A stretch of DNA of 7,278 bases from Xanthomonas translucens pv. translucens DSM 18974 (lineage in GTDB: Bacteria > Pseudomonadota > Gammaproteobacteria > Xanthomonadales > Xanthomonadaceae). Both the position numbers and the translations under genes were made by a program. The notes below the pieces were generated by a model, which ran no database searches, was not told where the DNA came from, and saw nothing but the letters and a program-made list of their open reading frames with translations. Every line of letters starts with the position of its first letter. Position 1 is the first letter of the stretch. Positions 1 through 7,278 of the stretch are shown one piece after another. The stretch covers positions 1-7,278 of the forward strand of contig NZ_CAPJ01000252.1 in the NCBI RefSeq assembly GCF_000331775.1. The letters run 5' to 3'.

Positions 1-1494
1 CTGTCGGACTGGCGCGCGCGCGGCCTGACCGCCCTCGACGGCAGCGCGCTGGAACTGCCCACGCTGGCGCCGCAGACCCCGGCCGCGGTGTTGATCCCGG
101 CCGGCACGCAAGGCCCGGCGTTCCTGGTGTTCCGCAACTACGACGCGATCTACGCCTACAACGCGGCCGAAAGCTATGCGCTGGCGATCGCGCTGCTGTC
201 CGACCAGCTGCGCGGCAAGCCCGGCCTGGCCACCGCCTGGCCCACCGACGATCCCGGCCTGGGCCGTCCGGAGCGGCGCGAACTGCAGACCTTGCTGCTG
301 GCGCGCGGCCACGACATCGGCCAGGCCGACGGCATGATCGGCAGCGCCAGCCGCCGCGCGATCCAGGTCGAGCAGCAGCGCCTGGGCCTGCAGCCGGCCG
401 ACGGCCGCGCCGGGCAGCGCATCCTCGATGCCTTGCGCCGCGAGGCGTCCGGCGCACCCGCCACCGCACCCGCCGCGCCGACCACACCCACACCTGCACC
501 TGCGCCTGCGCCTGCGTCAACACCGGCGCCATCCACGCCCTTCGGCGGCAAGCCCGCCACCGCGTTCCGCGTGCCGGCGCGCTACCCGGCCTTCGTCCAA
601 TCCCCCGCGCCACGGAGCATCATCCCCATGTCCGAGATTCCCGGCCTGAGCACAGGCGATTTCCACGGCTACCCCTCGCTGCTGGTGGAAACCCCGCACT
701 CCACCGCCGCGATCAGCCTGTTCGGCGGCCAGCTGCTGTCGTTCGTGCCCAAGGGCGGCACCGAGGTGATGTGGCTGTCGCCGAGCGCGCAGCCCACGCC
801 CACCCCGATCCGCGGCGGCACCCCGGTGTGCTGGCCGTACTTCGGTCGCCAGGACCAGCGTGCCGACGTGCCGGCGCACGGCTTCGTGCGCACCGTGCCG
901 TGGCAGCTGCAGGACGCGCGTCGCGAGGCCGACGGCAGCATGCTGCTGACCCTGGCGCCGCCGGACTTCGACGACCTGCCGCTGCGCCTGCGCATGCAAC
1001 TGCACATCGGCGCGACCCTGGAACAGCGCCTGATCACCGACAACGTCGGCCGCGAACCGACACGCTTCACCCAGGCGCTGCACAACTATTTCCACGTCGC
1101 CGACGCCACCCAGGTGCGGGTGCAGGGCCTGGACGGACTCGACTACCTGGACAAGTTCGAAAACTACGCCACCGCGCACCGCCAGCACGGCGATTGGAGC
1201 CTGCAGGACCCGCGCGATCCGGGCCGCAGCGACCGCATCTACACCGGTGCCGGCGGCCGCTACACGCTGTTCGATCCCGGCTTGCAGCGCCGCATCGAGA
1301 TCGCCACCGCCGGCAGCCGCACCCTGGTGGCCTGGAACCCGGGCGAAGCCGGCGCACAGAAGATGGCCGATGTCGGCGCCCACTGGCGCCAGTTCGTGTG
1401 CCTGGAAGCGGCCAATGCCGGCCCCGAGGTGATCGAACTGGCCGCGGGCGCGCAGCACGTGCTGCAGCAGACCATCGCGGTCGCGCCGCTGTGA
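1..1494 (+). CDS. MltB-type lytic murein transglycosylase C-terminal part (5' end outside window), frame open through into a mutarotase
   Basis: MltB-family enzymes cleave the MurNAc-GlcNAc bond of peptidoglycan in the periplasm, forming 1,6-anhydroMurNAc ends. The visible frame is open from base 1. Residues about 1-75 (window numbering) resemble the end of the MltB catalytic domain, with the family-like stretch FLVFRNYDAIYAYN followed by ESYALAIALLSDQL. Residues about 91-147 resemble a PG_binding_1 domain (ERRELQTLL, then DGMIGSASRRAIQ). The catalytic Glu and any signal or lipoprotein peptide would lie upstream of the window. From about residue 149 comes a Pro/Ala/Thr-rich linker of some 60 residues. 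No stop follows: the same frame continues into a complete hexose-6-phosphate mutarotase and ends at TGA 1492-1494. A periplasmic enzyme fused to a cytosolic one is odd. Either the protein really is a fusion, the ancestral stop was lost, or the stop was lost in assembly. The family assignment is fairly secure; the true C-terminus is not. Confidence 0.72.
   Translation: MSDWRARGLTALDGSALELPTLAPQTPAAVLIPAGTQGPAFLVFRNYDAIYAYNAAESYALAIALLSDQLRGKPGLATAWPTDDPGLGRPERRELQTLLLARGHDIGQADGMIGSASRRAIQVEQQRLGLQPADGRAGQRILDALRREASGAPATAPAAPTTPTPAPAPAPASTPAPSTPFGGKPATAFRVPARYPAFVQSPAPRSIIPMSEIPGLSTGDFHGYPSLLVETPHSTAAISLFGGQLLSFVPKGGTEVMWLSPSAQPTPTPIRGGTPVCWPYFGRQDQRADVPAHGFVRTVPWQLQDARREADGSMLLTLAPPDFDDLPLRLRMQLHIGATLEQRLITDNVGREPTRFTQALHNYFHVADATQVRVQGLDGLDYLDKFENYATAHRQHGDWSLQDPRDPGRSDRIYTGAGGRYTLFDPGLQRRIEIATAGSRTLVAWNPGEAGAQKMADVGAHWRQFVCLEAANAGPEVIELAAGAQHVLQQTIAVAPL
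491..514 (+). repeat. Hexanucleotide tandem repeat (four units) encoding Ala-Pro in the linker
   Basis: Four consecutive 6-bp units (CACCTG twice, then CGCCTG twice) encode alternating Pro and Ala inside the linker after the peptidoglycan-binding domain. Because the unit is 6 bp, copy-number changes by slippage would keep the frame and only alter linker length. Confidence 0.7.
614..617 (+). promoter_or_regulatory. Ribosome binding site for the internal mutarotase start
   Basis: GGAG lies 10 nt before ATG 628, inside the open frame that continues from the transglycosylase. It supports separate initiation of the mutarotase rather than translation only as a fusion tail. The spacing is slightly long but acceptable. 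Confidence 0.5.
628..1494 (+). CDS. D-hexose-6-phosphate mutarotase (YeaD / aldose 1-epimerase-like)
   Basis: This family interconverts the alpha and beta anomers of glucose-6-phosphate and related hexose-6-phosphates in the cytoplasm, feeding glycolysis and the pentose phosphate route. The 288-residue product from ATG 628 has the family landmarks in order: GGTPVCWPYFG near residue 66, HGFVRTVPW near 89, ALHNYFHV with the probable catalytic His152, and CLEAANA with the probable catalytic Glu260. Length and beta-rich character suit the galactose-mutarotase fold. I chose ATG 628 because the conserved domain begins soon after it and GGAG (614-617) sits 10 nt upstream, a plausible ribosome binding site. 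The codon lies in frame with the upstream transglycosylase with no stop between, so the domain could also be made as the tail of a larger fusion. Independent initiation is the more economical reading because the substrate is cytosolic. Function is confident from motifs; the start is moderately so. Confidence 0.85.
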   Translation: MSEIPGLSTGDFHGYPSLLVETPHSTAAISLFGGQLLSFVPKGGTEVMWLSPSAQPTPTPIRGGTPVCWPYFGRQDQRADVPAHGFVRTVPWQLQDARREADGSMLLTLAPPDFDDLPLRLRMQLHIGATLEQRLITDNVGREPTRFTQALHNYFHVADATQVRVQGLDGLDYLDKFENYATAHRQHGDWSLQDPRDPGRSDRIYTGAGGRYTLFDPGLQRRIEIATAGSRTLVAWNPGEAGAQKMADVGAHWRQFVCLEAANAGPEVIELAAGAQHVLQQTIAVAPL

Positions 1495-1530
1495 GGGCGC
1501 GCGCTGCCCCAAGCGTCCGCGCCGGATAGG

Positions 1531-1566
1531 CGGCGGCTGCGCTGGCCTCTGGCCATCAAGCCGCCG
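1531..1566. repeat. Small inverted repeat downstream of the mutarotase
   Basis: CGGCGGCT (1531-1538) and AGCCGCCG (1559-1566) form a perfect 8-bp stem with a 20-nt loop, starting 37 nt after the mutarotase stop. No T-tract follows, so it is not a classical intrinsic terminator. It could be a 3'-end stabilising hairpin or chance in GC-rich DNA. Confidence 0.3.
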
Positions 1567-1604
1567 TCGTGCTGTCCACCGCCACCAGGAGGCTGACGCG
1601 CCCC

Positions 1605-1682
1605 CTGCGGGAGGGACTTCAGTCCCGACGCGCTCCACCGACAAGACGCTGGACAAGGCGTCGGGATCGAGCCCTCCCGCAG
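1605..1682. repeat. Imperfect palindromic repeat, REP-like, in the mutarotase-transporter gap
   Basis: The outer arms CTGCGGGAGGG (1605-1615) and CCCTCCCGCAG (1672-1682) are exact 11-bp complements. Inside them, TCCCGACGC (1623-1631) pairs with GCGTCGGGA (1658-1666), giving a two-part stem with an asymmetric internal loop and an apical loop of about 26 nt. The left arm also contains the small palindrome GGGACTTCAGTCCC (1613-1626). From memory, elements with this core are dispersed between genes in Xanthomonas; I have not verified that. No coding frame fits this gap convincingly. A role in mRNA 3'-end protection or termination for the upstream gene is possible, though there is no T-tract. Confidence 0.65.
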
Positions 1683-1792
1683 CAATTGCATGCTCGGCCG
1701 TCTTCCGGTCGCCAGCGCCGCCATGCGCGCGGCCACAAATCCAGCCACACCCCGAAACCCCACGCCTGCCGATTACACTGCCGCGTCCATCC

Positions 1793-1797
1793 GGAGA
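1793..1797 (+). promoter_or_regulatory. Ribosome binding site supporting the GTG start of the transporter
   Basis: GGAGA ends 7 nt before GTG 1805, near-optimal spacing. It decides the start: the next ATG codons in frame lie well inside the membrane domain, and the first predicted helix begins about 13 residues after this GTG. Confidence 0.7.
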
Positions 1798-1804
1798 CCC
1801 TGCC

Positions 1805-3049
1805 GTGCCTTCCTCGCCCCCTGCCGCGCGCACGCGCCGCGCCGCCCTGGTTTTCATCTTCATCACCCTGCTGATCGACGTGCTGGCCTTCGGCGTCATC
1901 ATTCCGGTACTGCCGGGGCTGGTGCGCGGTTTCACCGGCGGCGATTTCGCCGCGGCGGCGAAGTGGGTCGGCTGGTTCGGTTTCCTGTTCGCCGCGCTGC
2001 AGTTCGTCAGCTCACCGCTGCAGGGGGCGCTGTCCGACCGCTACGGCCGTCGCCCGGTGATCCTGGCCTCGTGCCTGGGCCTGGGCGTGGACTTCGTGGT
2101 GATGGCGCTGGCGCAGAGCCTGCCGTTGCTGCTGCTGGCGCGGGTGGTGTCGGGCGTGTTCTCGGCCAGCTTCACCACCGCCAACGCCTACATCGCCGAC
2201 ATCACCACGCCGGACAAGCGCGCCCAGGCCTACGGCATGATCGGCGCCGCGTTTGGGCTCGGTTTCGTGATCGGGCCGCTGCTCGGCGGCTGGCTCGGCA
2301 GCTACCACCTGCGCGCGCCGTTCTGGTTCGCCGCCGCGCTGGCGCTGCTCAATTTCCTGTACGGCCTGTGGGTGCTGCCCGAATCGCTGGCGCCGGAACG
2401 GCGCACCCCGCGCCTGGACTGGAAGCACGCCAATCCGTTCGGCGCGCTGCGGCTGCTGCGCAGCTACCCGCAGGTGTTCGCGCTGGCCGCGGTGATCTTC
2501 CTGGCCAACCTGGCGCACTACGTCTACCCGAGCATCTTCGTGCTATTCGCCGAGTATCGATATCAGTGGGGACCGAAGCAGGTCAGCTGGGTGCTGGCCC
2601 TGGTCGGGGTGTGCAGCATCGTGGTCAACGCCTTGCTGGTCGCGCGCGTGGTGCGCCGGTTCGGCGAGCGCGGCGCACTGCTGTTCGGTCTGGGCTGCGG
2701 GGTGGCCGGCTTCGCCATCTACAGCGTCGCCGGCAGCGGCGCGGTGTTCCTGCTCGGGGTGCCGGTCAGCGCGCTGTGGGCGGTGGCGTCGCCGTCCGCG
2801 CAGGCCATCGTCACCCGCCACGTCGGCGCCGATGCGCAGGGCCGCGTGCAGGGCGCGCTGATGAGCCTGGTCAGCCTGGCCGGCATCGTCGGGCCGCTGC
2901 TGTACACGTGGGTGTTCGCGCTGTTCATCGGCAAGCACGCACCGGCGCATCTGCCCGGCGCGCCGTGGCTGCTGGCCGCGCTGTTGCTGGCGGCCGGCTG
3001 GGTCGTGGCCTGGCGCCGTGCGCGCCTGCCCGACAGCGCCACCGCTTAG
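1805..3049 (+). CDS. TetA-like major facilitator superfamily transporter (DHA1, 12 membrane segments)
   Basis: This is an inner-membrane secondary transporter of the DHA1 drug:H+ antiporter group, closest in plan to TCR/Tet proteins that exchange a cytosolic drug for a proton. The 414-residue product has a short basic N-terminus, then hydrophobic segments consistent with 12 helices, matching the roughly 400-residue family length. Helix 1 carries LIDVLAFGVIIPVLP with an acidic residue (Asp25) where TetA proteins have a conserved Asp. Motif A, GALSDRYGRRP, spans residues 74-84 in the loop between helices 2 and 3. The antiporter motif C region, GAAFGLGFVIGPLLGG, spans 147-162 in helix 5. NAYIADIT before motif C is also Tet-like. 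The start is GTG with a good Shine-Dalgarno. It follows a 310-nt gap, so it probably has its own promoter. Substrate cannot be read from sequence; chromosomal members often do not confer tetracycline resistance, so I give no tet symbol. Confidence 0.88.
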   Translation: MPSSPPAARTRRAALVFIFITLLIDVLAFGVIIPVLPGLVRGFTGGDFAAAAKWVGWFGFLFAALQFVSSPLQGALSDRYGRRPVILASCLGLGVDFVVMALAQSLPLLLLARVVSGVFSASFTTANAYIADITTPDKRAQAYGMIGAAFGLGFVIGPLLGGWLGSYHLRAPFWFAAALALLNFLYGLWVLPESLAPERRTPRLDWKHANPFGALRLLRSYPQVFALAAVIFLANLAHYVYPSIFVLFAEYRYQWGPKQVSWVLALVGVCSIVVNALLVARVVRRFGERGALLFGLGCGVAGFAIYSVAGSGAVFLLGVPVSALWAVASPSAQAIVTRHVGADAQGRVQGALMSLVSLAGIVGPLLYTWVFALFIGKHAPAHLPGAPWLLAALLLAAGWVVAWRRARLPDSATA

Positions 3050-3238
3050 CACGCCGAACCGCGTGGCGACGGACCGCTGCCCGCATGGCTGGCGTGGTGC
3101 CGCTGGCAGCGGATGAATTGCTCAGCTTGAGCCGGCGCGTGCCCGCCTTGTCGCCCGGCGCCTTGCGTCCACGATGCTACGCTGTGCGGCATCTCCGCTG
3201 TCGCGGCCGGTCCGGCTGCTGTAGACCGCCCGCCCTCC

Positions 3239-3834
3239 ATGATGTCGCCCCCCGACGGTTCCGCCGCGCATCTCACCGCTTCGCGCCTGCTGCGCGAAGC
3301 CACTGCGCAACAGCACCTGACCGTCGAACAATTGCCGGCGATGCGCGCGCTGCTGCGCGACTCCCTGTCCGTGCCCGACTACGTCCAGGTGCTGCGCCGC
3401 CATCACGCGGTGCTGGCTGGCTGGGAGCAACGCGAGTCGGCCTGGTTGCACGCCAGCGGCGATGCCGACTGGCGCTACCAGCCCCGCAGTCCGCTGCTGG
3501 AACAGGATCTGGCCGCGCTGCGGGCGACCCCGCCGCTGCCGGCGCCGGCGCCGGCAGCGGCCGACGCCGGCAACCGCTGGGGCATGCTGTACGTGGTCGA
3601 AGGCTCGCGCCTGGGCGGGCGCCTGATCGCCCGGCGACTGCGGCAGACGCTGGCCGCTGCCGCGCCGGCGCTGGCCTACTTCGAACTCGGCCATGCCGAC
3701 CCGGCCTGTTGGCGGCGGTTCCAGCAACGCCTGGAGCAGGCCCTGCCGACGCCGCAATCGCGGCAGGCCGCGGTCGATGGCGCACGCGCGATGTTCGCGC
3801 ACTTCCACACCCACTTCGCCCTGGAGACCGCCGC

Positions 3835-3838
<4 letters not shown>
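3239..3838 (+). CDS. bphO: Bacteriophytochrome-associated heme oxygenase BphO
   Basis: BphO opens heme oxidatively to biliverdin IX-alpha, releasing iron and CO, and so supplies the chromophore for the phytochrome encoded next. The 199-residue product has the short all-helical heme oxygenase plan. The probable proximal heme ligand is His26 in TAQQHLTVE, in the first helix. The distal-helix signature is YVVEGSRLGGRLIARR at residues 118-133, with the flexible glycines over the heme; this EGSxLGG form is typical of bacterial BphO proteins. A proline/alanine-rich loop (about 99-108) precedes it. The stop TGA 3836-3838 overlaps the bphP ATG by ATGA, indicating one mRNA and coupled translation. Two adjacent ATG codons (3239 and 3242) could start it; neither has a convincing Shine-Dalgarno, since the preceding bases are C-rich. 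The position immediately before bphP makes the assignment strong. Confidence 0.92.
3823..3827 (+). promoter_or_regulatory. Ribosome binding site of bphP inside the bphO end
   Basis: GGAGA lies 7 nt before the bphP ATG at 3835, inside the last codons of bphO. It fixes the bphP start against the open frame that continues far upstream, and fits translation coupled through the ATGA overlap. Confidence 0.75.
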
Positions 3839-5739
<1,901 letters not shown>

Positions 5740-5761
5740 GCAAACCCGTGGCGGTGCACGC

Positions 5762-6875
5762 TCAGCGCGTGCGCCGCCACAGCAGCGAGGTCGCTGTCCC
5801 GGCCAGCAGGCCTCAGAACGCGGCGCCGATGCCAAACAGCGACAACCCCGACGCGGTGACCAGGAAGGTGATCAGCGCCGGTTCGCGTTCGCCTTCGTCC
5901 TTCAGCCCCATTGCCAGGCTGTTGCCGATGGTGCTGAATAGCGCGGTGCCGGCGATCGCCATCACCAACTCCTTCGGGAACGCAGCGAACAGCGCCGCCA
6001 CGGTCGCCCCGAACAGGCCGATCAGCAGGTAGAACAGGCCGGCGAACACCGGCGCCATGTAGCGCCGCTGCAGATCTTCCTGCGCCTCGCGGCCCATGCA
6101 GATCGCCGCAGTGATCGCCGCCAGGTTCAGCCCATAGGCCCCGAACGGCGCCAGCAGCGTATTGACCACGCCGATCCAGCCGATCGTCGGCGAGATCGGC
6201 ACCGTGTCGCCGGAGGCGCGGATCACCGCCACCCCGGGCAGGTTCTGCGAGGCCATCGTCACCACGAACAACGGCAGCGCGATGCCGAACAGCGCCTGCC
6301 ACGACAGTGTCGGCCACACCAACACCGGCCGCGCCAGCCGCAGCTGCGCGGTCTCCAGAGGCAGCGTGGCGTCCCAGCAGAGAGACCGCAAACATCGCCA
6401 GCGCCATGCCCAATTGGCGCTGCATCGCCACGAACACGTCCAGGCCGAAGCGCAGCAGCGCCTCGGCCAGCATCGCCGAGGCCAGCGAGACCGAGATGCG
6501 CCGGATCATCCGCTCGAAGACGCCGGAGAATCCGGCCCCGGTGCCGAGCAGCGCGGCCACCACGAACGCGCCGATCGCATCGGTCAGCGGCAAGCCCCCG
6601 CCGCCGCTGATCAGCAGCGCCACACCGGGCGTGGACCAGGCCGCCACCACCGGCATCCGGTAGCGCAGCGACAGGCCGATGCAGGTGATGCCCATGCCCA
6701 GCCCCAGCACCCACATCCACGACGCGATCTGCGCCTGCGAGGCGTCCAGCGTGCGTGCGGCCTGGAACACGATCACCGCCGAACTGGCGAAGCCGACCAG
6801 CACGGTAACGAAGCCGGCGATCAGCGCCGGCAGCGAGGCATCACGCTACAGGGAGCGTCCGGCAGAGGAGGGCAT
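5762..6875 (-). pseudogene. benE: benE-type transporter (benzoate/H+ symporter family), inactivated by three lesions
   Basis: Intact members are polytopic inner-membrane transporters of about 390 residues, named for benzoate uptake. Here ATG 6875-6873 is followed in frame by eight codons and then TAG (6848-6846). After that stop the same frame encodes family sequence: SLPALIAGFVTVLVGFASS, later PVVAAWSTPGVALLISGGGG, then AMFAVSLLGR. Near 6365-6385 homology switches frame and resumes at LPLETAQLRLARPVLVW, continuing through LFVVTMASQNLPGVAV and LNLAAITAAICMGREA. Family members have, from memory, some 20 more residues at the switch, so a deletion with frameshift is likely. The second frame stops at TGA 5815-5813 after GIGAAF, where relatives typically have Trp (TGG); beyond it the frame stays readable (GLLAGTATSLLWRRTR) to TGA 5764-5762. 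The 1114-bp span is not a multiple of three. A second-frame fragment (about 6391-5813) is the longest uninterrupted piece. The gene is convergent with bphP, 22 bp apart. Confidence 0.85.
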
Positions 6876-7028
6876 TGCGAGGTCCTGCAGGGGGTGGCCG
6901 CACTCTCGGCGAAGCGGCTGCTCACGGCAGCAGCGGCGTGCGGACGTGGCGCGTGCGCGTTCTACTGATGGGAACGCTGCCGGGGAGCGTCTGCAATGGC
7001 CGCAGACACACCGAGCGCAAGAAAGAGG
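6876..7028. other. Gap between broken benE and the promoter array, no gene seen
   Basis: Apart from the benE ribosome binding site at its left edge I see no convincing coding frame, RNA gene or terminator here. The possible reading frames are short and lack recognisable protein character. It presumably held the benE promoter on the minus strand, but I cannot place clear -35 and -10 boxes. Confidence 0.4.
6883..6886 (-). promoter_or_regulatory. Retained ribosome binding site of the broken benE
   Basis: AGGA on the minus strand lies 7 nt before ATG 6875. It supports this ATG as the ancestral start and shows that the TAG at codon 10 interrupts a frame once translated from here. Confidence 0.5.
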
Positions 7029-7056
7029 TTGACGTTTTTTCCTGGCCCGGTAGACT
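7029..7056 (+). promoter_or_regulatory. Sigma-70-type promoter P1 of a three-promoter array
   Basis: TTGACG (7029-7034), a 16-nt spacer, then TAGACT (7051-7056). A GC-rich discriminator (GCGCGGCCCGC) follows, with the start expected near 7063. The run of T right after the -35 stands out in this GC-rich DNA. It reads away from the broken benE, out of the window. Confidence 0.65.
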
Positions 7057-7136
7057 GCGCGGCCCGCTACGCAGCTGCTGATCTTCGGCTCGACAGAAGC
7101 GAAGCGGGACCGGAAACACCTAGTGAACATCGGGTG

Positions 7137-7164
7137 TTGACGGCGTGAAAAAAACGGCTAATAT
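7137..7164 (+). promoter_or_regulatory. Sigma-70-type promoter P2, strongest match
   Basis: TTGACG (7137-7142), a 16-nt spacer containing A7, then TAATAT (7159-7164), one mismatch from the -10 consensus. The discriminator GGCCGGCTCG is GC-rich, as in promoters of stable RNA genes under stringent control; that link is family knowledge, not proven here. The start is expected near 7171. Confidence 0.78.
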
Positions 7165-7222
7165 GGCCGGCTCGCTTCAACGAAAAGACTTCAAAGTCCT
7201 CATGAAGAAGCGGCGTCAACCT

Positions 7223-7236
7223 CCTGATAAATCAGG
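7223..7236. promoter_or_regulatory. 14-bp dyad directly upstream of the P3 -35 (possible operator)
   Basis: CCTGAT, AA, ATCAGG form a perfect two-fold symmetric 14-bp site ending three bases before the P3 -35. AT-rich symmetry here in GC-rich DNA suggests a protein binding site, but no regulator is identified. A weaker dyad, GACTT-CA-AAGTC, lies at 7187-7198 between P2 and P3. Confidence 0.4.
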
Positions 7237-7239
7237 GTA

Positions 7240-7267
7240 TTGACGGCAACAAAAAAGCCGCTATGAT
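7240..7267 (+). promoter_or_regulatory. Sigma-70-type promoter P3, last of the array
   Basis: TTGACG (7240-7245), a 16-nt spacer containing A6, then TATGAT (7262-7267), one mismatch from consensus. The discriminator TGCGGCTCGG is GC-rich and the start would fall near 7274, within the last bases of the window. The transcript and its gene are therefore outside. Confidence 0.75.
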
Positions 7268-7278
7268 GTGCGGCTCGG

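Larger units (their letters stand above)
7132..7277 (+). repeat. Duplicated 43-bp promoter module (7132-7174 and 7235-7277)
   Basis: The two modules align without gaps at an offset of 103 bp. Both share GGGT, TTGACGGC, a six-A run, CTA, ATG and CGGCTCG in the same order. The similarity covers not only the promoter hexamers but also spacer and discriminator, so they look like an old duplication or copies kept similar by selection. Confidence 0.65.

Noticed and set aside
1774..1779. TACACT as a -10 for the transporter
   Set aside because: It would place the start only about 20 nt before GTG and no -35 partner is visible at the right distance. It remains possible but unsupported.
517..1935. Long minus-strand open frame of 472 codons opposite the mutarotase
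   Set aside because: It is antisense to a well-recognised enzyme, is rich in Arg, Gly, Ala and His with no recognisable domain, and crosses an intergenic hairpin. GC-rich DNA leaves such antisense frames open.
3100..3112. Inverted repeat CCGCTG-G-CAGCGG after the transporter
   Set aside because: The central space is one base, so only a short stem could form, and there is no T-tract. Chance is likely at this GC content.
3175..3183. Possible extended -10 (TGCTACGCT) upstream of bphO
   Set aside because: No -35-like element sits 16-18 nt upstream and the match is weak. A bphO promoter is expected in 3050-3238, but I cannot place it.
1690..3834. Long plus-strand extension of the bphP frame upstream to 1690
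   Set aside because: It overlaps the transporter and bphO in a shifted frame, and the translation is Arg/Ala-rich without domain character. The bphP ATG at 3835 has a ribosome binding site and puts the conserved Cys at residue 13.
6162..6968. Plus-strand open frame of 268 codons opposite benE
   Set aside because: It is the complement of benE remnants, whose minus-strand translation matches a known membrane family; the plus-strand translation is low-complexity.
7083..7104. CTTCG...CGAAG pairing between P1 and P2
   Set aside because: A 5-bp stem with a 12-nt loop is too weak to call a terminator or structured RNA.

Overview
The window looks like a chromosomal segment of a Xanthomonas species, or a very close Xanthomonadaceae relative. 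The base composition is very GC-rich. It carries a bphO-bphP pair whose 634-residue phytochrome matches the plan of the X. campestris bacteriophytochrome (PAS-GAF-PHY-PAS9, biliverdin Cys13, no kinase domain). A palindrome containing GGGACTTCAGTCCC, of a type I associate with dispersed repeats in xanthomonads, lies between genes. The species assignment is inference; no search was run.

Layout, left to right. (1) 1-1494, plus strand: the C-terminal part of an MltB-type lytic transglycosylase with a peptidoglycan-binding domain. Its reading frame has no stop and runs through a Pro/Ala linker into a complete D-hexose-6-phosphate mutarotase, which has its own Shine-Dalgarno site and ATG at 628. 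(2) 1495-1804: non-coding, with two inverted repeats, the larger an imperfect hairpin at 1605-1682. (3) 1805-3049, plus: a TetA-like major facilitator drug:H+ antiporter starting at GTG. (4) 3239-5739, plus: heme oxygenase bphO and bacteriophytochrome bphP, overlapping by ATGA. (5) 5762-6875, minus: a benE-type (benzoate/H+ symporter family) gene, convergent with bphP and broken by at least three lesions: a TAG at codon 10, a frameshift with probable internal deletion near 6375, and a TGA about 18 codons before the ancestral stop. (6) 6876-7278: no gene, but three strong plus-strand sigma-70-type promoters, each TTGACG plus a 16-nt spacer plus a good -10 and a GC-rich discriminator. They point out of the right edge, and the last would start transcription within the final few bases.

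How it works together. BphO cleaves heme to biliverdin IX-alpha, which BphP attaches covalently to Cys13 to become a red/far-red sensor; translational coupling suits making apoprotein and chromophore enzyme together. The transglycosylase/mutarotase and the transporter have no evident link to light sensing. The triple promoter array probably drives a stable RNA (rRNA or tRNA) operon just outside the window.

I found no clearly new biological system. The items most worth a second look are the transglycosylase-mutarotase open frame, the multiply broken benE, and the triple promoter array with a duplicated module and a dyad beside its third -35.
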